From Burkholderiales bacterium (GTDB lineage Bacteria > Pseudomonadota > Gammaproteobacteria > Burkholderiales > SG8-41): a stretch of DNA of 37,200 nucleotides. Location of the stretch: the NCBI GenBank assembly GCA_020854035.1, contig JADZGE010000067.1, positions 1 to 37,200 of the forward strand. Reading direction: 5' to 3'. Under the pieces are notes generated by a model. That model was given only the letters and a program-made list of their open reading frames with translations. It had not been told where the DNA came from and searched no databases. How positions within the stretch are numbered: the first letter of the stretch is position 1; every line of letters begins with the position of its first letter. Below, in pieces: positions 8,401-15,145 of the stretch. The translations under genes were made by a program, and so were the position numbers.

Positions 8401-8694
8401 CCGACCGTCAACACCGCCGCCGCGGTGGAGCTCGACGCGCAGGGCCGCTGCGGGCGCGCCCGCGTGGTGGTGGGCGCGGTGAGCTGGAAGCCCATCGTGC
8501 TCGACCTCGACTCGCTTGCCGGGCAGCCGCTCACCGAGGACGCGGCTCGCAAGGCGGTGCAGCCGGTACGCGAGCTCGCACAGCCGATGCCGGACGTTCG
8601 CGGCTCCGTCATCTACAAGCGCGAGATGGCGGTCGAGTTCGCGTACCGCGCGCTCGCGAGCGCCGCGAGGCGCGCCGCGTCGGGCTCCAGATAG
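5419..8694 (+). CDS. Molybdopterin-binding subunit fused to a C-terminal FAD-binding domain
   Basis: The 1091-residue protein joins two subunits that are usually separate. Residues about 20-780 are the large molybdopterin subunit. They include the hammerhead domain, GGGFGGK at 245-251, GAFRGFG at 358-364, GEIGQGN at 491-497, and GAKGVGEIG at 731-739 with the probable catalytic Glu737. Residues about 812-1085 resemble the FAD subunit, but its motifs are altered: SGGTAHA at 834-840 instead of AGGTDL-like, and TVGGSVG at 915-921 without the usual preceding Asn. A linker at about 780-811 joins them. The order Moco then FAD reverses that of eukaryotic xanthine dehydrogenase. The enzyme would hydroxylate an N-heteroaromatic or aldehyde using water, with the upstream Fe-S subunit. 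Substrate is unknown. An extra basic segment lies at about 428-450. No clear ribosome site precedes the ATG; the heptad array does. Confidence 0.92.
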   Translation: MSNDTASQSRPRGLTVVGHDVPRADAVPKVTGAAQYVADLHFPGMLHAAVLRSPHPNARIVALDTSAAEAMPGVKAVVTGADTAKRKWGAFRPDLYPLAIGRVRYVGDEVAAVAAVDPATARAAVDRIVVRYEALPAALSLDAALAPGAPLVHDDAPGNVAHEFSFERGDVDAGFRESDVVVEGTWESVRQWHTALETIGCVASWSGGRLTMWCNTQTPFLARGRYATALGLAESQVRVIQTEVGGGFGGKSGDDNASVVCALLARKSGRPVKLIHTREEEFLASHPRMPMRYWVRLGFSRDGRVRAKEIRMWADNGAYTGKSQAVLGAATVRHDALYKYPCARATSTLVYTNLVPTGAFRGFGNPSADWAVEQAWDLAAAKLGIDVLDLLRANAVEPGDLSPHNHRVTSCELRQCLDKAASLIGWREKRRDRGAGARAANPGTRRQPARGLGLGCSVHVSGRRSFGDWDGSSAIVRVNEDGRATVITGEGEIGQGNLTVLRQIAAEALGLGYEEVDITRPDTDLQSHSLGALASRLTYVAGNAVERAASAARRQLLDAAAAQMKRKPEELTIIDGQVGPSKGPESEYKPVSAVVRAHIYQPGGQPIVGVGSFDNPSEFPDHSRYGNESGAYNFVAQAAEVEVDPATGQVRLLEIASAVDCGTVMHPAAAMGQVQGAVTQGIGLAMIEYFDWWNGAPTDPQLKDYPLPGAATQPKLSVAFADSYEPSGPYGAKGVGEIGLDAVPAAIANAVADAVGVRITNLPITAEKIHRALHPQRYAAETVAPAAEPKGSYWTRLAAGRPSGPRPEPAETHFPATVEEAIALLAAGDGALVSGGTAHALRRERTGLPFAKHLVALQRIPELGTLAIGTDGVLRMGATVHQGALYGNARLRRDWRAIDDALEAVGHARIRRMITVGGSVGPLIAGFDLPVALLALRARVHLAGPGGRRNATLEELFEKRLGRHEMVTSIEVDPLPARAGSSFSKYMARAVLEIPTVNTAAAVELDAQGRCGRARVVVGAVSWKPIVLDLDSLAGQPLTEDAARKAVQPVRELAQPMPDVRGSVIYKREMAVEFAYRALASAARRAASGSR

Positions 8695-8744
8695 CCGCCG
8701 ATGCTCGCCGATCATCCGACCAGGCTACGGGAGCAGGCACGATC

Positions 8745-9788
8745 GTGAAAGCGATCCGGTACCGAAGGAACGCAGCGTTGCCCGGCGTCGCCCCGCGCGG
8801 AGGCGACTCCGCACGCATTACCGGCAATCGGCGCTCATCGGCGTTCCTCGGCTGTTTGTTCGCCGTGCTGTGCCAGAGCGCCATCGCGCAGAGCTACCCC
8901 ACCGGCCCGGTGCGCGTCGTGGTGCCCTTCCCGCCCGGCGGCGGCGTGGACGGGGCGGGGCGGCTCGTGAGTCAGAGGCTCACCGAGGTGCTCGGGAAGC
9001 AGTTCGTCGTGGACAACCGCCCCGGCGCCAACGGCATGATCGGCAGCGAGCTCGCGGCGAGGTCGCCGAAGGACGGCTACACGCTGCTCGTGAACGGCGC
9101 CAACTTCGTGACCACCCCGAGCCTCTACGTCAAGGTCACCTACGACCCGGTAAAGGATTTCGAGCCGATCAGCCTCATGTTGCTGGCGCCGAACGTCCTG
9201 GTCGTGCACCCGTCGCTGCCGGTGCGCTCCGTCAAGGATCTCATCGCGCTGGCACGGGCGCATCCCGGGCAGGTCAACTTCGCCGGCTCGGGCAGCGGCA
9301 GCACGCCGCACCTCGCCGCGGAGCTGTTCAACACGCTCGCCGGCGTGAAGCTCGTCCATGTGCCCTACCGCGGCACCGGTCCCGCCATCGTGGGGCTGAT
9401 GAGCGGAGAGGCGAGCGTCATGTTCATGCCCACGACCAACGCCGTCCCGCTGGTGAAGGCCGGACGGCTGCGCGCGCTCGCGGTCACCGCGCAGCGCAGG
9501 ATTCCCGCCATGGCGGAACTGCCCACGGTCGCGGAATCGGGACTGAAGGGATACGAGTCGAGCCAGTGGTACGGGATACTCGCGCCGGCGGGGACGCCGG
9601 AAGCGGTGCTTGCCCTGCTCAACACGCACGTCGTCAAGATCATGCAGGCCCCGGACCTCAAGCAGCGGCTGAACGACGAAGGGGTGGTGGCCGTGGGCAG
9701 CACGCGAAGCGGGTTCGCGGCGCACATCCGGTCGGAAACCGACAAGTGGGCAAAAGTCATCAGGCAGTCCGGCGCGCGGATCGACTGA
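8745..9788 (+). CDS. Bug/TctC-family periplasmic substrate-binding protein
   Basis: This 347-residue receptor binds small carboxylates or similar ligands in the periplasm. The mature protein starts near QSYPTGPVRVVVPFPPGG, and PFPPGGGVDGAGR is the family's ligand-loop motif. Other signatures are VDNRPGANGMIGSE, ARSPKDGYTLL and HVPYRGTGPA. The GTG start at 8745, with GGGAG 11 nt upstream, gives a long signal region of about 48 residues ending in CLFAVLCQSAIA; a shorter start is possible. It lies 50 nt after the molybdopterin-FAD gene and probably belongs to that operon. No TctA or TctB membrane genes are near, as is common for these orphan receptors. Its ligand is probably the substrate of the neighbouring hydroxylase, which is inference from position. 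Confidence 0.92.
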   Translation: MKAIRYRRNAALPGVAPRGGDSARITGNRRSSAFLGCLFAVLCQSAIAQSYPTGPVRVVVPFPPGGGVDGAGRLVSQRLTEVLGKQFVVDNRPGANGMIGSELAARSPKDGYTLLVNGANFVTTPSLYVKVTYDPVKDFEPISLMLLAPNVLVVHPSLPVRSVKDLIALARAHPGQVNFAGSGSGSTPHLAAELFNTLAGVKLVHVPYRGTGPAIVGLMSGEASVMFMPTTNAVPLVKAGRLRALAVTAQRRIPAMAELPTVAESGLKGYESSQWYGILAPAGTPEAVLALLNTHVVKIMQAPDLKQRLNDEGVVAVGSTRSGFAAHIRSETDKWAKVIRQSGARID

Positions 9789-9860
9789 CGCGGCGTTGAC
9801 CGGCCACGAGCGGGCGATGGACCGCTCGCCGGGTTCTCTCGGGGCGGCCAGCGCTTCGGA

Positions 9861-9910
9861 CCCTCCCCTCCGCGCGGGAGGGGTGACCGCGTAGCGGTCG
9901 GGGTGGGGGA
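9861..9910. repeat. REP-like double palindrome
   Basis: Two adjacent hairpins are seen: CCCCTCC/GGAGGGG around GCGCG (9865-9883), then GACCGC/GCGGTC around GTA (9885-9899). A G-rich tail GGGGTGGGGG follows. Elements of this general pattern are common between convergent genes of GC-rich proteobacteria. Only one copy is seen in this window, so the repeat status is inferred from pattern. Confidence 0.6.
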
Positions 9911-10081
9911 TCGGGAAGCCACGGTGGTTGAACCCGGCGCCCGGGTCGGCAGCCGCTGCCTCGTCAACTCGTTCGAGAATGCGCGACGGAAAGTCTGTGC
10001 GTCCCCGATTCCCGCCGAGCTCCGGGCCGCGGGCCGGGGCCGCAACCGGACGCACAGGCGGCTACGGCGGAGAGCGGGTGG

Positions 10082-10123
10082 CCCACGGCGCATCGCTCAT
10101 GGCCCATAGCTCACGGCTCGTGG
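10082..10123 (+). repeat. Heptad repeat array, six units
   Basis: Six consecutive heptads run up to just before the livF stop codon: CCCACGG, CGCATCG, CTCATGG, CCCATAG, CTCACGG and CTCGTGG. They fit the CYCRYRG consensus of 5164-5396 nearly 5 kb away, with no similarity in flanking sequence. Confidence 0.75.
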
Positions 10124-10130
10124 CGCCGAA

Positions 10131-10853
10131 TCAGATACCGAGGTACGCCGCCTTCACCGCCTCGTTCGCCCACAGTTCCCGCGGTTCGGCGGAATACACG
10201 ACCTGACCCTTGCTAACCACGTGCACGAAGTCGACGAGCTTCACGGCGAGCGCCGCGTTCTGCTCGACGAGCAGGATCGACAGCCCCTCGGCCTTCAACT
10301 TCGCGATCGCCTCCCACACTCCCTGGATCACGATGGGGGCAAGCCCCTCGGAGGGCTCGTCCATGATGAGGCAGTCGGGATCGGTCATCAGTCCGCGGCC
10401 GATCGCGAGCATCTGCTGCTCCCCGCCGGAGAGCGTGCGGGCGCGCTGGGAGCGGCGCTCGAGCAGGCGCGGAAAAAGAGCGTAGACGCGGTCGAGGCTC
10501 CAGCCGCGGCGCCCGCCGCCGCGCTCGGCGACCCTGAGGTTCTCCTCGACGGTGAGCGTCGGGAACACGCGCCGCCCCTGCGGGACGAGACCCATGCCGC
10601 GGCGCACGGTCTCGAACGAGGAGAGCCGCGTCACGTCCTCCCCCTTGAAGAGCACGCGCCCGCGCCGCGGCGGGTTGAAACCGACGATCGTGTTGACCAG
10701 CGTCGTCTTGCCGACGCCGTTCCGCCCCAGTATCCCCAGGATCGTGCCCTGCTCCAGCGCGAGCGAGAGCCCCTGCAGCACGTAGGCGTCGCCGTAGTAG
10801 GTGTGCACGTCCTCGACTTCCAGAACGGGCCGGCGCGCGGCCGATCGTGTCAC
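10131..10853 (-). CDS. livF: Branched-chain amino acid-type ABC transporter ATPase LivF
   Basis: This 240-residue cytoplasmic ATPase powers a HAAT-family importer. The Walker A motif is GRNGVGKT at residues 43-50, the Q-loop lies near LVPQGRRVF, the signature LSGGEQQ is at 141-147, and Walker B is CLIMDEP at 161-167. LSILLVEQNA carries the LivF-type switch region (the usual His is part of VEQN in this subfamily). Length is typical. It is the last gene of the operon, 10 nt after livG. Transporters of this family also import amides, urea or aromatic acids, so the substrate may not be an amino acid; the hydroxylase neighbourhood suggests an organic acid or amide. Confidence 0.95.
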   Translation of the reverse strand: MTRSAARRPVLEVEDVHTYYGDAYVLQGLSLALEQGTILGILGRNGVGKTTLVNTIVGFNPPRRGRVLFKGEDVTRLSSFETVRRGMGLVPQGRRVFPTLTVEENLRVAERGGGRRGWSLDRVYALFPRLLERRSQRARTLSGGEQQMLAIGRGLMTDPDCLIMDEPSEGLAPIVIQGVWEAIAKLKAEGLSILLVEQNAALAVKLVDFVHVVSKGQVVYSAEPRELWANEAVKAAYLGI

Positions 10854-10863
10854 GGGGTCCGCC

Positions 10864-11607
10864 TCACGTCCCGAGGTAGATCTCGCGCACCCGGCTGCTC
10901 GCGCGTATGTGCGCCGTCGGCCCCTCCTCCACCAGCTCGCCGAAGTGCAGCACGCCGATGCGGTTCACGACGTCGAACACCATGTCCATGTCGTGCTCGA
11001 TCAGCAGGATCGCGAGAGCCGGGTCGAGCCGCTTGAGGAATTCCGCCATTTCGCGGGTTTCGCCGGACGCGAGCCCCGCCGCCGGCTCGTCGAGGAGGAG
11101 CACTTTTGGATCGCTCGCGAGCGCCAGCACGACTTCGACCTGCCGCCGCTCGCCGTGCGACAGGCTGCGCACCTCCACGTTCCGGCGATCCCAGAATCCC
11201 GCGGCTTCGAGGAGCGCCCGCGCCTTGTCGTTGACCTCGCGGTAGGCCGAGAGCGGGCGCCACATCACGTACTTGGTGCGGCGCAGGCCCTTCACCGCGA
11301 GCAGCACGTTCTCGAGCACCGTGAGCCCCGGGAAGAGGCTCGTGATCTGGAACGTGCGCGCCATGCCGAGCGCCGTGCGCCGGTGGCTCGGCCAGCGCGT
11401 CACGTCCTCGCCGAAGAGCACGATGCGGCCCGCGCTCGCGGGCAGCACGCCGGTGATGACGTTGAAGAGCGTCGTCTTGCCCGCGCCGTTGGGCCCGATG
11501 ATCGCCCTGCGCTCCCCGGGGAAGATCTCCAGGGTGACGCCCCGCACGGCGTGGAGCCCGCCGAAGCTTCGGTCAAGCCCCGAGAGCGCCAGCACCGGAT
11601 CCGGCAT
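10864..11607 (-). CDS. livG: Branched-chain amino acid-type ABC transporter ATPase LivG
   Basis: This 247-residue ATPase is the partner of LivF. Walker A is GPNGAGKT at residues 38-45, signature LSHGERRQ at 149-156, Walker B LLLDEP at 170-175, and the switch histidine lies in LLIEHDMDMVF. The C-terminal tail (VREIYLGT) is the usual LivG ending. It sits between the binding-protein gene (21 nt upstream) and livF (10 nt downstream) in one tightly spaced operon. Confidence 0.95.
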   Translation of the reverse strand: MPDPVLALSGLDRSFGGLHAVRGVTLEIFPGERRAIIGPNGAGKTTLFNVITGVLPASAGRIVLFGEDVTRWPSHRRTALGMARTFQITSLFPGLTVLENVLLAVKGLRRTKYVMWRPLSAYREVNDKARALLEAAGFWDRRNVEVRSLSHGERRQVEVVLALASDPKVLLLDEPAAGLASGETREMAEFLKRLDPALAILLIEHDMDMVFDVVNRIGVLHFGELVEEGPTAHIRASSRVREIYLGT

Positions 11608-11628
11608 GCCCGCCTCCCGCCCCGCGGC

Positions 11629-12897
11629 TCACTCGCAGTACTTGCACGGCGGGTAGTCGCGGCTGTAGACCGGCTGCTTGAGGAACTCGGCCTTGGGATA
11701 CTTGTAGAACTGCCCCACGTCCGGATAGGTCTTCACGATGGCGTTCCACAGCTCGTCCTTGTCAAAGCCGTGCATCTTCTGCTTCTTCACCACCCGTACG
11801 TAGATGTTGTGCACCGGGTTACGCATCTCGTCGAGCCGCATGGGGCCGCGCACCGCCTCCAGTCGCACCGCCGAAATGACCTTCACGAACTCAGCCGCGC
11901 CGGGCCATTTCCCCTTCGTCCTCTTCATCGCCTCGTGGATCATCTGCGCGCTGGTGTAGTTGGTTTCCGAGTAGTACGAGGGGACCTTCCCGTACTTCGC
12001 GCGGTACGCCTTCACGAAGGCCGCGTTTTTCGGTGTCTCGATGGCCGCGCTGTAATGCAGCGCCGAGACGTGGCCGATCACCTCGTCGCCCATCGACGGC
12101 AGCACGAATTCGTCGTAACTCGTGCCACCGCCCAGCACCGGCTTCTTGATGCCCGCGGCCGCGAGCTGCTTGGGAAACTGGAGCGACATGGGCCCGACCA
12201 TCACCGTGAAGATGGCGTCGACATCCTTCCGGATGGTGGGTAGGTACGGCCCGAAGTCGATCGTCCCGAGCGGCGGCCAGATCTTCTGGACGATCCTGCC
12301 GCCGCAACTCTCGAAGCTCCTGTGGAAGCCGCCCACGACCTCGTGGCCGAACGCGTAGTCGGCGGCGATCGTCGCGATCCGCTTGTAGCCCTGTTCGCAG
12401 GCCCACCCGCCGAAGGGGTGGCTCGGCTGGGAGCTCGTCCAGCCGGTGCGCACGAGCAGCGGAAACTTCGCGCTGTCACGCTGGGTGAGGTCGTCCGCCG
12501 AGGACACGGAAACCACGTAGACGGTCTTCAGCCGCGTGCTGACCGGGGCGAGCGCGTAGCCGCTCGAGGCGAGCAGCGCGCCGACGAAGAGCTGCACCTT
12601 GTCCTGGCGGATCAGCTTCTCCGCCTTGCGCACCGCGACCGGCGGCTTGCCCTCCTCGTCCTCCACGACGAGGTTCACCTTCACCCCGGCGAAGTCGCCG
12701 CCGACCTCGTCCAAGTACATCTGGAACCCGTTCACCATGTCCTTCCCGACCTGCGCGAAGCCTCCCGTCAGCGGCGCGAGAAACCCGATCCGCAGTTCCT
12801 TATCCGCGGCCCCCGCTCCCGGACTCGCCACGATGGCGCCGGCCAGGCAGGCGAGCGCGAGCATTCCGGTGAGTTTCGATGCAATACGATTCGGCAT
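11629..12897 (-). CDS. ABC transporter periplasmic binding protein, LivK/amide-type
   Basis: This 422-residue receptor delivers the substrate to LivHM. A signal peptide (LTGMLALACLAGAIVASPGAGA) precedes the mature start ADKELRIGFLAPLTGGFAQVG, the typical opening of the type I periplasmic fold. A strong AGGAGG lies seven nt upstream of the ATG at 12897. The protein is longer than LivK (about 370 residues) and closer to receptors for amides and aromatic compounds. Its C-terminus ends PPCKYCE, a CXXC pair, with a further Cys in AFGHEVVGGFHRSFESCGG; a structural disulphide is possible in the periplasm. The ligand cannot be read from sequence. Confidence 0.92.
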   Translation of the reverse strand: MPNRIASKLTGMLALACLAGAIVASPGAGAADKELRIGFLAPLTGGFAQVGKDMVNGFQMYLDEVGGDFAGVKVNLVVEDEEGKPPVAVRKAEKLIRQDKVQLFVGALLASSGYALAPVSTRLKTVYVVSVSSADDLTQRDSAKFPLLVRTGWTSSQPSHPFGGWACEQGYKRIATIAADYAFGHEVVGGFHRSFESCGGRIVQKIWPPLGTIDFGPYLPTIRKDVDAIFTVMVGPMSLQFPKQLAAAGIKKPVLGGGTSYDEFVLPSMGDEVIGHVSALHYSAAIETPKNAAFVKAYRAKYGKVPSYYSETNYTSAQMIHEAMKRTKGKWPGAAEFVKVISAVRLEAVRGPMRLDEMRNPVHNIYVRVVKKQKMHGFDKDELWNAIVKTYPDVGQFYKYPKAEFLKQPVYSRDYPPCKYCE

Positions 12898-12914
12898 GAC
12901 GAACCCTCCTTGGT

Positions 12915-13910
12915 CTAGGGTGAAACCGCTCGGGACTCATCCTCCCCGCCGGGCCCGCCGCGGCGGCGCCGGCGCCACCGGTCGGGAATGCTCAGCAACC
13001 CCCCGGGCAGGTAGAGTATCGTAAGCACGTACACCGCGCCCAGCACGTACTGCCACCACGCGACCAGCGTGCTCAGGTACTCGCGCAGGAACACGACGAT
13101 CGCCGCGCCGATCGTCCCGCCCACGAGCGAGCCCGGCCCGCCCAGCACGACCATGAGCAGCGCGTCCACCGATGTCGCGAGCACGATGTCCTCCGGGCTC
13201 ATGAGCCCGTGCGCGTGCGCCCACAGCACACCCGCGAGCCCGCCGAAGGCGCCGGCGATGACGAAGGCGATGTAGCGGTGCAGCCACGTGTCGTAGCCCA
13301 GCACGCGCATCCGGGCCTCGTTCTCGCGGATACCGACGAGGCTACGCCCGAACGGGGAGCGCGTGAGGAGCCGGAGCAGCGCGAGCGTGGCGATGAAGAA
13401 GCCGAACACGACGTGGAAAAACGTCACGTCGTCCGCAAGGTCGATGCCGAACTGCGGCCGCGGCGGCATGATGATGCCGTTGTCGCCACCGGTCACCGAG
13501 TTCCAGCGGTAGGCGAGCCCCCAGACGCACATGCCGAGCGCGAGCGTGATCATGAGGAAGTAGACGCCGGCCGCGCGCATCGCGAACAGCCCGAAGAACG
13601 CGGCCGTCGCCGCCGCGAACAGCATGCCCGCGGGCACCACCAGCCAGAAGGTCCAGTCGAGACCGAACTGGTAGCGCTCGGCAAGGATGGCGGTGAGGTA
13701 ACCGCCCATGCCGAGGTACGCGGCCTGACCGAGGGAGGGCAGACCCGTGTAGCCGAGCAGCAGGTCGACGCTCATCGCGAGTATGGCGAATATGAGCGCG
13801 TGCGTGACGAGCACGATGATGTAGGAGCCGGAGTGCGGCGTCACGAGCAGGACCGCCAGCAGCACCACCCCGACGGCGAGCGCGCCCCGGGAACCTCGCG
13901 CGATGCTCAT
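12915..13910 (-). CDS. livM: Branched-chain amino acid-type ABC transporter permease LivM
   Basis: This inner-membrane permease of about 331 residues has the LivM signature near GYTGLPSLGQAAYLGMGGYL and the EAA-like loop around GIRENEARMRVLGYDTW. Around nine hydrophobic segments are visible. The C-terminal tail is highly basic (RWRRRRRGG). The start at 13910 (MSIARGSRG) is chosen because hydrophobic sequence follows at once. The upstream frame to 14051 is Arg/Gly-rich and does not look like permease sequence. No strong ribosome site is seen, so this start is less certain than others. About 180 nt separate it from livH. Confidence 0.92.
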   Translation of the reverse strand: MSIARGSRGALAVGVVLLAVLLVTPHSGSYIIVLVTHALIFAILAMSVDLLLGYTGLPSLGQAAYLGMGGYLTAILAERYQFGLDWTFWLVVPAGMLFAAATAAFFGLFAMRAAGVYFLMITLALGMCVWGLAYRWNSVTGGDNGIIMPPRPQFGIDLADDVTFFHVVFGFFIATLALLRLLTRSPFGRSLVGIRENEARMRVLGYDTWLHRYIAFVIAGAFGGLAGVLWAHAHGLMSPEDIVLATSVDALLMVVLGGPGSLVGGTIGAAIVVFLREYLSTLVAWWQYVLGAVYVLTILYLPGGLLSIPDRWRRRRRGGPGGEDESRAVSP

Positions 13911-14090
13911 TTCCCGATGCCCCCCGGCGGCACGCCCGGCGACCGGTCGGACCGCCACCCCGGCGCAAGGTCTGCCCCGATCACCATCTCTCCCGCCCGG
14001 CATCGCGCATCGGTCCGCTTTCCGCTCCGAACGCCGCGCCTCGTCCCGCACGCACTCAAGGTGAACCTGCGCGGCACGGCGAGCGCAATT

Positions 14091-14951
14091 TCATTCGCGC
14101 CCGAAGAGCCCCGTCGGCTTCAGCGCCAGCACCAGCGCCATCGGCGCGTAGAGCGTGAAGTAGGAGATCTCCGGAAACAGCGCCTTGCCGAAGTTGTCGA
14201 CGAGGCCGACGATCAGGCTCCCCACCGCCGCCCCGACCAGGCTGCCCATGCCGCCGATGATGACGACCGCGAAGGCAATCGGAAGTATCGCGAAATCGAG
14301 CCCCGGGTACACGCCGAGAAAAGCCCCGCCGATGACGCCGCCGAGCGCCGCAAGGAAAGCGCCGAGCCCGAAGATCACCATCGATACGCGCGAGGTATCG
14401 ATACCGACGCCGCGGGCCATCTCCGCATCGTCGACCGCTGCCCGCACGATCGCTCCGATGCGCGTCCTTTCCATCGCGATCCACAATACGAGCCCGGTCG
14501 CGACCGCCATCCCGATCATGAAGATACGGTAGACCGGAAAGTGAAATCCGGCGGCCACGATGCTGCCCCGCAGTGGTTCCGGCGGCGTGATGTCGAGATT
14601 GTCGCCTCCCCAGATATCGAGCGCCCCCTGCTGGATCAGGTAGGCGAAGCCCACCGTCAGCAGCACCTGCCGCAACACGTCGAATCCGAGGCGGCGCAGG
14701 AACACGCGCTCCATGACGAGGCCGGCGAGCGCCACCGCCAGCGCGGCGAGCGGCAGCGCGAGGAGCCACGAGCCCGTCGTCCAGATCACCGTCAGCGCGA
14801 GGTAGCCGCCGAGCAGGAAGAACGAACCGTGGGCGAGATTCACGATGCGCATCACGCCGAAAATGAGCGACAACCCGCTCGCGAGCAGGAAGAGGAGCGC
14901 GCCGTAGGACACGCCGTTGAACGCCTGTATCACCCAGAAACCCGCGTCCAA
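14091..14951 (-). CDS. livH: Branched-chain amino acid-type ABC transporter permease LivH
   Basis: This permease of about 286 residues is the first gene of the operon. The signature SGLSLIFGVMRIVNLAHGSFFLLGGY and the loop MERTRIGAIVRAAVDDAEMARGVGID are typical of LivH. I chose a TTG start at 14951 because GGAGG lies exactly seven nt upstream and because the protein then begins LDAGFWVIQAFNGVSYGALLFLLA, the normal N-terminus. A longer ATG frame from 15017 would add 22 Arg/Gly-rich residues and would overlap the probable promoter region of glgA. Eight or so membrane segments are visible. Confidence 0.93.
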   Translation of the reverse strand: MDAGFWVIQAFNGVSYGALLFLLASGLSLIFGVMRIVNLAHGSFFLLGGYLALTVIWTTGSWLLALPLAALAVALAGLVMERVFLRRLGFDVLRQVLLTVGFAYLIQQGALDIWGGDNLDITPPEPLRGSIVAAGFHFPVYRIFMIGMAVATGLVLWIAMERTRIGAIVRAAVDDAEMARGVGIDTSRVSMVIFGLGAFLAALGGVIGGAFLGVYPGLDFAILPIAFAVVIIGGMGSLVGAAVGSLIVGLVDNFGKALFPEISYFTLYAPMALVLALKPTGLFGRE

Positions 14952-14958
14952 CTTCCTT

Positions 14959-14963
14959 CCTCC
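14959..14963 (-). promoter_or_regulatory. Strong ribosome binding site that fixes the livH TTG start
   Basis: GGAGG on the minus strand lies seven nt before TTG 14951. No ATG start upstream has comparable support. Confidence 0.75.
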
Positions 14964-15009
14964 CCGCCGCCTGGCGCCACATCCACGTGCCCCGCCTCGG
15001 CGCGCGCTG

Positions 15010-15038
15010 TTGGGCATTCGCCGGGGCGCGCATATACT
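15010..15038 (+). promoter_or_regulatory. Candidate sigma-70 promoter of glgA
   Basis: -35 TTGGGC at 15010-15015 and -10 TATACT at 15033-15038 are separated by 17 nt. Transcription would begin near 15045, leaving a leader of about 100 nt before the glgA ATG. It lies in the divergent livH-glgA space. Confidence 0.55.
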
Positions 15039-15145
15039 ACAGGCGCACCGCGCAGGGATGAAAGCTGCGCCGCAGCATTGCCGGCCACGCCGCCCCGCCC
15101 GGGCCGCGGTACCACCGGCCGGAACCCCACGATCGATCCCCGTCC

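Larger units (their letters stand above)
9789..10130. other. Convergent intergenic region with REP-like element and heptads
   Basis: This 342-nt space separates the Bug gene (+) from the end of livF (-). It holds a REP-like double hairpin at 9861-9910 and heptad repeats at 10082-10123. The remainder shows no credible ORF on either strand. Confidence 0.6.

Noticed and set aside
6682..8715. 677-aa minus frame across the molybdopterin-FAD gene
   Set aside because: It lies fully antisense to a well-supported gene and has typical shadow composition.
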